A DNA stretch of 13,904 nucleotides from Pirellulales bacterium (lineage in GTDB: Bacteria; Planctomycetota; Planctomycetia; Pirellulales; Thermoguttaceae), in NCBI GenBank assembly GCA_030607895.1, contig JAUWJC010000040.1, positions 1-13,904 on the forward strand. The letters run 5' to 3'. The translations under genes were made by a program, and so were the position numbers. The notes under the pieces were generated by a model. It worked only from the letters and a program-made list of their open reading frames with translations, made no database searches and was not told the origin of the DNA. Positions within the stretch are counted from its first letter, which is position 1. Each line of letters begins with the position of its first letter. Shown in pieces: positions 7,402 through 12,632 of the stretch.

Positions 7402-8256
7402 ATGAGCAAACGGCCGAGGGTCGGATTGCGTCGGCGATGGAAGCGGACCATCGAGCGCTGGTTCGAGGACGATGGCAACATGCGGGCGGCCTCGATATCG
7501 TACTTCGCCACCTTCTCGTTCTTTCCGCTGCTTCTGATCCTGATTTCCGCGTTGGGGTTGGTGTTGCGTTTCTCCAGCGGCGTACAGGATGCTCAGCAGC
7601 AGTTCCTCCAACTACTGGCGGAGAACACCTCCGAGGTGCTTACGGGCCACGTGGAGAAAGCGTTGATGGAGATTCGCACCCAGGCCACCGTCGGAGGACC
7701 GTTGGGCCTATGTACGTTGATCTTGGCGGCCGTTGGCGTCTTCACGCAGTTCGATGCCGCCTTCGACCGCATCTGGAACGTCAAGCGGTCTCGCGGCAAA
7801 GGGGTGGTCGCGGCCGTTCGCAACGCGCTGGTCTACCGGCTTCGCGCGTTCCTGATGCTCCTGGGCGTGGGCTTCCTGGTGATTGCGGCCTTCTTTGCGG
7901 GCATTGCCGCCTCGGCCGTTCGATCGTTGACCGCGGAATTGCCCGGCGGCAGTACGGCCTGGACGGTCATCCAACTGCTGACCAGCGTCATGCTCAACTG
8001 TCTGCTGTTCACCGTCATCTACAAGGTTCTTCCAAAGGTCCACCTGCGATGGTCCGCGGCAGCCCGCGGCGGCATTGTGGCAGCCGTACTCTGGGAAGCC
8101 AGCCGGGTAGTCTTGACTATCCTGGTGTTGGGTAAACAATATACTGCCTACGGTCTGGTCGGCTCGCTGGTTGCATTGATGCTCTGGATTTATGTTGCCA
8201 ACAGCGTGCTGCTGCTCGGAGCGGAGTACGTCCGCGTGATTTACGACGAGAGTTGA
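7402..8256 (+). CDS. yihY: YihY/BrkB-family inner membrane protein
   Basis: This 284-residue polytopic membrane protein belongs to the YihY (UPF0761, formerly mislabelled ribonuclease BN) family. The hallmarks are ISYFATFSFFPLLLILISALG near the N-terminus, AFDRIWNVKRSRG around residues 120-132, and the closing LWIYVANSVLLLGAEYVR (261-278). Six hydrophobic helices can be drawn: about 33-57, 98-118, 148-172, 186-208, 218-242 and 249-274. GGGAG lies eight bases before the ATG. The molecular role of the family is not settled; an envelope or transport function is usually proposed. Transcription is divergent from the methyltransferase gene. The gene is intact, and the RAYT debris begins about 25 bases after its stop, so it marks the left chromosomal edge of the accessory island. 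Confidence 0.93.
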   Translation: MSKRPRVGLRRRWKRTIERWFEDDGNMRAASISYFATFSFFPLLLILISALGLVLRFSSGVQDAQQQFLQLLAENTSEVLTGHVEKALMEIRTQATVGGPLGLCTLILAAVGVFTQFDAAFDRIWNVKRSRGKGVVAAVRNALVYRLRAFLMLLGVGFLVIAAFFAGIAASAVRSLTAELPGGSTAWTVIQLLTSVMLNCLLFTVIYKVLPKVHLRWSAAARGGIVAAVLWEASRVVLTILVLGKQYTAYGLVGSLVALMLWIYVANSVLLLGAEYVRVIYDES

Positions 8257-8280
8257 GGGTTGAGAGTTGGGTAGGGGGAG

Positions 8281-8429
8281 TTCCGCGAGCACGAAAGAAC
8301 CGGCCGAGCCCTGGGCGACGACGATTTCCAAAAGCGCTTAGAGAAGAAGCTGGGCCGCGTCCTCAGACGCCAGAAACCCGGCCCAACGACACCCGGATGA
8401 AATAATTAAGTATACTGTCCCCGGAACTT
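8281..8429 (+). mobile_element. RAYT transposase 3' remnant
   Basis: Bases 8281-8400 read, without an initiation codon, as the C-terminal tail of a REP-associated tyrosine transposase: FREHERTGRALGDDDFQKRL and then EKKLGRVLRRQKPGP, ending at TGA 8398-8400. It then runs into the element end GTATACTGTCCCCGGAACT (8410-8428). Bases 8312-8429 match 10650-10767 at all but about six of 118 positions, in the same orientation. The N-terminus, the HUH motif and the catalytic Tyr are missing, so it is dead. The outer end is duplicated: CCGGAACTT occurs twice head to tail at 8421-8438. The remaining bases to 8608 hold a promoter candidate and no gene. Confidence 0.85.
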
Positions 8430-8521
8430 CCGGAACTTCCTAACCACGGTAATCCAGGTGTTATGTTAGTCCGTTCGACGCCTCGGCAAAACACCCTCCA
8501 CGGGCAAATCGCCGCAAGTAG

Positions 8522-8551
8522 TTGACTGCCCGAGCATTACGCCACTATACT
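8522..8551 (+). promoter_or_regulatory. Sigma-70 promoter upstream of the cassette array
   Basis: TTGACT (8522-8527), an 18-base spacer and TATACT (8546-8551), both five of six consensus bases. It points into cassette 1, about 58 bases before the cassette boundary and 73 before the first start codon. Functionally it could play the part of the cassette promoter Pc of an integron. A GGGG/CCCC hairpin lies in the expected leader (8563-8579). Confidence 0.6.
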
Positions 8552-8608
8552 ACCAGAATTCGCGGGGCTCTCGTCCCCGGCAAATGGAGATTTTGTGTAG
8601 AATAATGA

Positions 8609-8615
8609 GTTATAC
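8609..8615 (+). other. 5' core recombination site of cassette 1
   Basis: GTTATAC fits the integron core-site pattern (G|TTRRRY, with the same single deviation as the Vibrio VCR core GTTATGC). It is the exact reverse complement of GTATAAC at 8969-8975, the inverse core at the 3' end of the same cassette. No attC hairpin is recognisable upstream, so the left partner could be a former attI or a secondary site. Confidence 0.6.
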
Positions 8616-9024
8616 CCATTGCCATGAAAACTGACACATTTGTATTTGCGGTTACTGAAGGCATTCTTGCGTTGATATTCATCATCGTACTTGTCAAGGA
8701 CCTCTGGATTCGCCATAAGTCGAAAAACTCTGGCGTAATAGCAGAAATGACACGAGGCGAACAAAGCATGAATGCTCTGTATGTTAATTTCGGAATTGCA
8801 ACCGTCGTCTTTACTATAATAGTCCAGGCATGTGACACATTAAAGGGCAATCAAGTGCTATTTATTGTGCTAAACTATGGGATGTTGACGTACATGTTCT
8901 TCTTCAGCGCATGGTTCAGAAACAGCATCTTCTTCAAGCTAACTGAACGTATCAAGAAAGATTAATAGGTATAACATCAGGGTCCAGGATACGCCTCGTA
9001 CCTCGGCGATCCTGACCCTGGGCG
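8610..9024 (+). mobile_element. Gene cassette 1 (3TM protein)
   Basis: The cassette limits are set between G and TT of the core sites GTTATAC (8609) and GTTGTGC (9024). The start codon lies 14 bases after the left boundary, and the stop codon ends three bases before the attC-like site. That is the compact layout usual for integron cassettes. The base composition is clearly more AT-rich than the flanking chromosome. Confidence 0.65.
8624..8965 (+). CDS. Hypothetical three-helix membrane protein
   Basis: This is a 113-residue protein I do not recognise. Three hydrophobic helices are evident: about residues 7-27 (FAVTEGILALIFIIVLVKD), 51-70 (ALYVNFGIATVVFTIIVQA) and 78-97 (VLFIVLNYGMLTYMFFFSA). 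A charged loop (RHKSKNSG to TRGEQ) follows helix 1 and a basic tail LTERIKKD closes the chain. There is no clear ribosome binding site before the ATG, which is common for cassette genes; initiation may rely on a short leader from the promoter at 8522-8551. The gene is AT-rich relative to its neighbours, which suggests transfer. It fills cassette 1 completely. Its position ahead of a 2TM-NUDIX gene and a DNA methyltransferase start makes a conflict-related role conceivable, but nothing in its own sequence shows this. Confidence 0.7.
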   Translation: MKTDTFVFAVTEGILALIFIIVLVKDLWIRHKSKNSGVIAEMTRGEQSMNALYVNFGIATVVFTIIVQACDTLKGNQVLFIVLNYGMLTYMFFFSAWFRNSIFFKLTERIKKD

Positions 9025-9030
9025 TTGTGC
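8969..9030 (+). other. attC-like site 1
   Basis: R'' is GTATAAC (8969-8975) and R' is GTTGTGC (9024-9030). Between them CAGGGTC-c-AGGAT-a-CGCC (8978-8995) pairs with GGCGATCCTGACCCTG (9005-9020): 16 pairs around a nine-base loop (8996-9004), with two single extra bases in the left arm only (8985 C and 8991 A). On the bottom strand these are an extrahelical G nearer the R box and a T nearer the loop. That is the polarity signal known for integron attC sites. The total length is 62 bases, within the normal attC range. It begins three bases after the stop of the cassette 1 gene. Confidence 0.68.
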
Positions 9031-10348
9031 CACAGGCAAGATGAGACGGCGATGACACTATTCCGAAAGTGGCTGAGATCCTATTGGCTGGTCTATCTGG
9101 TCATCTTGGCCATCGTTGAACCGCTGACATGGTTCTCATTTGCAGGAACCGTAAGTGAGTTCGAGGTTATGGCGAATGTGGTCATCCTCGCGTTCCCAGC
9201 GGCCATAGCGGCACTGATACTTTTCGTGGCAAGGCGTCTCACAGCACCAGCGCGCACGCTGACCCCCGCCTCTCCGCGAGATACACGCCGCAACCGGAGG
9301 TATTGGCATGAAGTGTGTCAGAGATGCGAACGGACTGAGTTGCTCCGTGAGACTGAAGGGACGATGCTGCTTTCTTGGCCAAACGTTCCTATCGACAGGA
9401 TTCATCTGATATACGATACGACTCACGAGCATTGTGCAAGGTATGACAAGGTCATGCCAGCGAGCGCGCGGCAGGCGGTTCGTCAGTACCAGACAACCCA
9501 CCCCGACAAATTCGCCAGACTTGATGGTGAAAGCTGGGGGCAACAGGTGAGGCTGGAGTCCGTAGACTTCAATCACGAGACCCACGAGTACCGGATTTTG
9601 CTGTCCCCTACGAAGTATCTCTACTACGTTGCGATTCAGGCCCGACTCTGGTCCCCGCTTCTGCGAGAGCTTCGTTCCGAGGGATTCGAGAACTCCGTTG
9701 ACTGGCTGACGGATGGAGGAGTTCCCATCTTGCCCAACCAGTTCGCCCTGCACATGGCAATTGCCAGTGCGGACAACAAACTACTTGTCAGGCAACGTTC
9801 GGACGACACGGAACTCTACCCCGGCGTGTGGGAGGCCAGCATAGGGGAATTCATGCATGGTCCCGACCACCAGAACTTCCCGCACTTCACATCAGGGGAG
9901 CCTGACCTTGGGTTGTTCTGCTGCAACGCAGTGGCGGAGGAGACGAACTACTTCAAGGCCAGCCCCGGAGAGTTCACGGCATGTGGGTTCGCCGTCGAAT
10001 ACCGAACGCTTGCCCCGAAACTCTTTATTCTCTGGCGCTCGCGGGCCAACATGTCAACCTTGCTTTCCCAAGGTGTCCCCAGCGACGCGGGGCGCAGGCT
10101 CGACTCAGTTGATCTGACACCATCCAGCCTCGCGGATGCTCTCTCGGCCCACGGCGGTCGGATCTGGACACCATCCTCCAAACTCATCTCGCTTATTGCT
10201 CTGACAAACGCGTTTGATGGAGCGGAGCAGAAAGCGCTTGTACAGGCTGAGTTCCAGAGAAACTACGCAGGAGAGGCACAACAATCGCCTCGACCATACC
10301 GCTGACAGCCGCGCGGGCGCGTCTGCCAGCGTCTGGTCAGGCTTGACG
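9025..10348 (+). mobile_element. Gene cassette 2 (2TM-NUDIX protein)
   Basis: Bounded by G|TTGTGC on the left (9024) and G|TTCGCC on the right (10348). Its 3' inverse core GCACAAC (10276-10282) is the exact reverse complement of its own 5' core GTTGTGC. This is what is expected if the two halves formed one attC site in the excised circle. At 1,324 bases it is a large but not unusual cassette with a single gene. Confidence 0.68.
9052..10305 (+). CDS. 2TM-NUDIX protein, Cap16/Sa_NUDIX-like
   Basis: This 417-residue protein has two N-terminal membrane helices (about 10-31 and 40-61), a soluble middle region (about 80-225) and a NUDIX-like domain (about 229-336). NUDIX-like features are LHMAIASADNKLLVRQRS, YPGVWEASIGEF and AVAEETNYF. 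The box is degenerate: the acidic pair Glu296-Glu297 remains, but the usual Arg-Glu ahead of them reads Asn-Ala and the closing Gly reads Asn. Binding without hydrolysis is therefore plausible. The architecture matches the 2TM plus SMODS-associated NUDIX effectors (Cap16) of CBASS immunity, where the soluble domain senses a nucleotide signal and the helices damage the membrane. No CD-NTase gene lies in the window, so the activating partner is absent or elsewhere. ATG 9052 is chosen over an upstream TTG; no strong Shine-Dalgarno is seen. The last ~10 codons lie inside attC site 2. The family call rests on pattern reading. Confidence 0.6.
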   Translation: MTLFRKWLRSYWLVYLVILAIVEPLTWFSFAGTVSEFEVMANVVILAFPAAIAALILFVARRLTAPARTLTPASPRDTRRNRRYWHEVCQRCERTELLRETEGTMLLSWPNVPIDRIHLIYDTTHEHCARYDKVMPASARQAVRQYQTTHPDKFARLDGESWGQQVRLESVDFNHETHEYRILLSPTKYLYYVAIQARLWSPLLRELRSEGFENSVDWLTDGGVPILPNQFALHMAIASADNKLLVRQRSDDTELYPGVWEASIGEFMHGPDHQNFPHFTSGEPDLGLFCCNAVAEETNYFKASPGEFTACGFAVEYRTLAPKLFILWRSRANMSTLLSQGVPSDAGRRLDSVDLTPSSLADALSAHGGRIWTPSSKLISLIALTNAFDGAEQKALVQAEFQRNYAGEAQQSPRPYR

Positions 10349-10354
10349 TTCGCC
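10276..10354 (+). other. attC-like site 2
   Basis: R'' is GCACAAC (10276-10282), spacer AATC, and L'' GCCT-c-GACC (10287-10295) pairs with L' GGTCAGGC (10335-10342). Spacer TTGAC and R' GTTCGCC (10348-10354) follow. L''/L' form eight pairs with one extra C in the left arm (10291), a bottom-strand G, as in classical attC sites. The centre is a further stem: CGCTGACAGCCGCG (10300-10313) against CGCGTCTGCCAGCG (10318-10331), 12 of 14 paired, loop CGGG. The whole is 79 bases. R' departs from GTTRRRY at the first R. The NUDIX gene's stop codon lies inside the site. Confidence 0.7.
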
Positions 10355-10368
10355 AAGGAAATGACAAG

Positions 10369-10458
10369 ATGAAGAAACCAACAGCAATCGCGCTATCCTG
10401 TGGCGCAGGCGGACTTTCCCTCGGGAGTTCTGGGGAGTTCTGGGGACAGTATACATAA
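10369..10458 (+). pseudogene. DNA cytosine-5 methyltransferase, truncated after motif I
   Basis: An ATG with AAGGAA eight bases upstream (10355-10360) opens MKKPTAIALSCGAGGLSLG. This is the start of a C5-cytosine DNA methyltransferase up to conserved motif I, the SAM-binding GxGG loop, where LSLGF normally follows. After codon 19 the frame enters RAYT end sequence (SSGEFWGQYT) and stops at 10456-10458. None of the later motifs (PCQ catalytic loop, ENV, QRR) exist in the window, so the rest was lost. The gene begins 20 bases after the core site GTTCGCC, in the position of cassette 3. A short motif-I match could arise by chance, but its length, start context and ribosome binding site argue for a real, broken gene. 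Confidence 0.6.
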
Positions 10459-10766
10459 CTCTTGACTGCGGCGGGTGGTTCTGCTAGATTTGCGGCATGG
10501 CTCGATTAGCAAGAGTGGTTGTTCCGGGCATGCCGCACCATGTGACGCAGCGGGGGAACCGTCGGCAGGAGACGTTTTTCCGCGACGACGACTACCAAGC
10601 CTACCTGGACCTGATGGCCGAGCGGTGTGGCAAACACAAGATCCAGGTTTGGGCGACGACGATTTCCAAAAGCGATTAGAGAAGAAACTGGGCCGCGTCC
10701 TCAGACGCCAGAAACCCGGCCCGAAGAAACCCAGATGAAATAATTAAGTATACTGTCCCCGGAACT
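10436..10766 (+). mobile_element. Internally deleted RAYT element with both ends
   Basis: AGTTCTGGGGACAGTATAC (10436-10454) and GTATACTGTCCCCGGAACT (10748-10766) are inverted repeats matching at 18 of 19 bases. They enclose 331 bases with the beginning and end of a RAYT transposase gene. At the left the outer end is duplicated (GGGAGTTCT at 10423-10431, again from 10433). The 3' part (10650-10767) is the direct repeat of 8312-8429. The element cannot move by itself but keeps both ends, so an intact RAYT elsewhere might still act on it. Confidence 0.85.
10497..10738 (+). pseudogene. RAYT transposase with internal deletion
   Basis: The gene starts as a typical REP-associated tyrosine transposase (Y1_Tnp), MARLARVVVPGMPHHVTQRG and onward to KHKIQVWA (10497-10658). 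It then continues out of frame into the C-terminal tail GDDDFQKRLEKKLGRVLRRQ, which ends at TGA 10736-10738. In the starting frame translation stops at 10677-10679 after 60 residues. Intact relatives continue after the VWA segment with a Met-Pro-Asn-His-Val-His type HUH motif and, later, the catalytic tyrosine. All of this is gone. The junction TGGGCG (10650-10655) can be read both as Trp-Ala of the N-terminal part and as the end of Leu-Gly-Asp codons in the tail, which points to a microhomology deletion. Confidence 0.85.
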
Positions 10767-10772
10767 TATCTG

Positions 10773-12419
10773 ATGTTGATTCGAGTTCTTGGTGCGGTCG
10801 GCCTGGCCGTCGTGTTACTTGAAGGCACGGTCGTGTCGGAGCACCCATTTACGCACCGCTTGAAGGTGGCCCCGTTTCCCGAGGACCCGTTTCCCGAGGA
10901 CCTTGCCTGGATCAACACGGCCAGGCCCCTCAAGCTCCGGGAGCTTCGCGGCAAGTTCGTGCTTCTGGACTTCTGGACATATTGCTGCATCAACTGCATG
11001 CACATCCTGCCGGAGTTGAAGAAGCTCCAGCGGGCGTACCCCGACAACCTGGTCGTCATTGGCGTTCACAGCGCCAAGTTCGACGCCGAACGAAACACCA
11101 AAAACGTTACCGAGGCGGTGCTTCGATACAAGATCGAGCACCCGGTAATCAACGACCCGGGGCACATACTCTGGAAACGTTTTGGCATTCGCTCCTGGCC
11201 CAGCCTTGTGCTGATCGATCCGGAAGGCCGGGCCGTTTGGGGGAAAAGCGGCGAGACCAGCTTCCAAACGCTCGATGCGCTGTTGAAGAAGGCCCTTCCA
11301 TACTATCGCGGTCGGAAACTGCTGGACGAGACTCCCTTGCGTTTCGATTTGGAGGAAGGCCGCGTGGCGAAGACCCCGCTACGCTTTCCGGGCAAAATTC
11401 TCGCGGACGACTCGCCCGGCCGGTTGTTCATTGCCGACAGCGGCCACAATCGGCTCGTGGTTGCACGAAGCGACGGCACGTTGTTGGACACGATCGGCAC
11501 TGGGCCAATCGGCCGCGTCGACGGCGGCTACCAAACGGCTCGATTCAACAGCCCCCAGGGAATGGCGCTCGACGGCGAAGTCCTCTATGTTGCCGACACC
11601 GGGAATCACCTGATTCGGAAAGTGGACCTCAAGAAACGTCGCGTCGAAACGATCGCCGGAACCGGGACGCAGCTTCGCGGGCTGTCGCGGCTTGAGCCCC
11701 TCGGACTACCGTTGCGAACGGCCATTGCCAGCCCATGGGCACTTTGGCTCGACGGCGATTGGCTGTACATCGCCATGGCCGGCCCGCATCAGATTTGGCG
11801 GATGGCGTTGGACGAATCGCGGATCGGTCCTTACGCGGGCAACGGCCGTGAGGACATAGTCGACGGGCCGCTGTTGCCCGACGAGCCGTACCAACTCGGC
11901 TTTTCTTCGTTTGCGCAGCCCAGCGGCCTGGCCTCCGACGGCACGTGGCTGTACGTGGCCGACAGCGAAGGCAGTTCGATCCGGAAGGTTCCACTCGACA
12001 GGTCCATTGAGCCAAAGGGGTCGAAAGGACCGAAGAACGTGAAAACGCTGGTGGGCACCGCCGGGTTGCCTAATGCGAGGCTGTTTACTTTCGGCGATGT
12101 TGACGGCCCCGCCTCTAGCGCCCGATTGCAACACGCGCTGGGTATCGTCTACCATGAAGACCGGTTGTACGTGGCCGACACTTACAACAACAAGATCAAG
12201 TCGATCGACCCGACAACCGGATTCACGCGAACAGTGGCCGGCACCGGCCGGCCGGGCAGCAGTAACACTCCGGCCACGTTTGACGAACCCGCCGGAATCG
12301 CCGCCGCCGGAGGGAAGCTGTTTGTCGCCGACACGAACAATCACTTGGTGCGTGTTGTCGACCTCCGCGCGGACAACCGAGTGTCGACACTGGCGATCCC
12401 CACCTTGAATCCTCCGTAA
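10773..12419 (+). CDS. Thioredoxin-like NHL-repeat protein (NHLRC2-like)
   Basis: This is a 548-residue exported or membrane-anchored protein. Residues 1-22 are a hydrophobic signal or anchor (MLIRVLGAVGLAVVLLEG). Residues about 46-180 form a thioredoxin/TlpA-like fold with WTYCCINCMH (CxxC = Cys72-Cys75) and the cis-Pro segment SWPSLVLIDPEG. Residues about 200-545 form an NHL beta-propeller, seen as repeated IADSGHNRLVV, VADTGNHLIRKVDL, VADSEGSSIRKV, VADTYNNKIKSID and VADTNNHLVRVVDL. The order and WTYCCINC signature match NHLRC2-type proteins, whose redox partner is not established. The start lies six bases after the RAYT end; the only ribosome binding site candidate is GGAA contributed by that end. 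The native leader, and possibly some N-terminal codons, may have been replaced. A 15-bp duplication gives PFPEDPFPED near residue 40. Confidence 0.88.
   Translation: MLIRVLGAVGLAVVLLEGTVVSEHPFTHRLKVAPFPEDPFPEDLAWINTARPLKLRELRGKFVLLDFWTYCCINCMHILPELKKLQRAYPDNLVVIGVHSAKFDAERNTKNVTEAVLRYKIEHPVINDPGHILWKRFGIRSWPSLVLIDPEGRAVWGKSGETSFQTLDALLKKALPYYRGRKLLDETPLRFDLEEGRVAKTPLRFPGKILADDSPGRLFIADSGHNRLVVARSDGTLLDTIGTGPIGRVDGGYQTARFNSPQGMALDGEVLYVADTGNHLIRKVDLKKRRVETIAGTGTQLRGLSRLEPLGLPLRTAIASPWALWLDGDWLYIAMAGPHQIWRMALDESRIGPYAGNGREDIVDGPLLPDEPYQLGFSSFAQPSGLASDGTWLYVADSEGSSIRKVPLDRSIEPKGSKGPKNVKTLVGTAGLPNARLFTFGDVDGPASSARLQHALGIVYHEDRLYVADTYNNKIKSIDPTTGFTRTVAGTGRPGSSNTPATFDEPAGIAAAGGKLFVADTNNHLVRVVDLRADNRVSTLAIPTLNPP
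10871..10900 (+). repeat. 15-bp tandem duplication in the NHL gene
   Basis: CCCGTTTCCCGAGGA occurs twice without interruption (10871-10885, 10886-10900), doubling Pro-Phe-Pro-Glu-Asp just before the thioredoxin domain. It is in frame and exact, so it is probably recent. Confidence 0.9.
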
Positions 12420-12518
12420 CCGTTTACGGGCACGATGGAATCAGGCCACGGATGAAACACGGATAGACAGGAGAGAAGAGGGAGAGTATTTTGATGCATC
12501 TTGATATTTCTACATTTT

Positions 12519-12532
12519 GAATGTAAACATTC
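12519..12532. promoter_or_regulatory. Operator-like palindrome
   Basis: GAATGT-AA-ACATTC is a perfect 6+6 inverted repeat in an AT-rich stretch (about 12485-12535). It lies 100 bases upstream of the Gfo/Idh/MocA start, inside the 213-base gap after the NHL gene. The size and symmetry suit a dimeric repressor. A possible -35 TTGATA (12501-12506) lies just before it, but no good -10 accompanies it. At the start of the same gap CCGTAA/TTACGG (12414-12429) forms a six-pair hairpin over the NHL stop codon without a T-run. Confidence 0.35.
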
Positions 12533-12570
12533 GTCGCTTGAAACGGAAGACCCGATATATGGAGTTGAAA

Positions 12571-12587
12571 GCCGCTTGCGGCTTCGC
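12571..12587 (+). repeat. Dispersed palindromic element, single arm
   Basis: GCCGCTTGCGGCTTCGC is identical over 17 bases to the left arm of the inverted repeat at 7212-7230, but here it is present once, without the opposite arm. The core GCCGC-TT-GCGGC is self-complementary. Confidence 0.8.
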
Positions 12588-12632
12588 GGTACACATGAAA
12601 ACCGGTTCATCGTTCACAAACAGGAGACAGTC

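Noticed and set aside
8438..8471. TCCTAAC ... GTTAGTC as a possible further attC site
   Set aside because: The pair is only 34 bases overall, shorter than known attC sites, the R boxes match at five of seven bases, and the interior has no L-box stem. Probably chance.
8546..8615. Possible attC left of cassette 1 using TATACTAC/GTAGAATA
   Set aside because: The arms pair imperfectly, no xxxxAAC inverse core precedes them, and the same bases serve better as the -10 box of the promoter.
8978..9020. Hairpin between the 3TM and 2TM-NUDIX genes as a rho-independent terminator
   Set aside because: No T-run on either side, and the stem is flanked by core-site heptamers and has asymmetric extra bases, which fit attC better.
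8624..10458. A complete CBASS operon
   Set aside because: No CD-NTase (GS-x-DxD motif), no E1/E2/JAB or HORMA/TRIP13 genes are present; only a candidate effector is seen.
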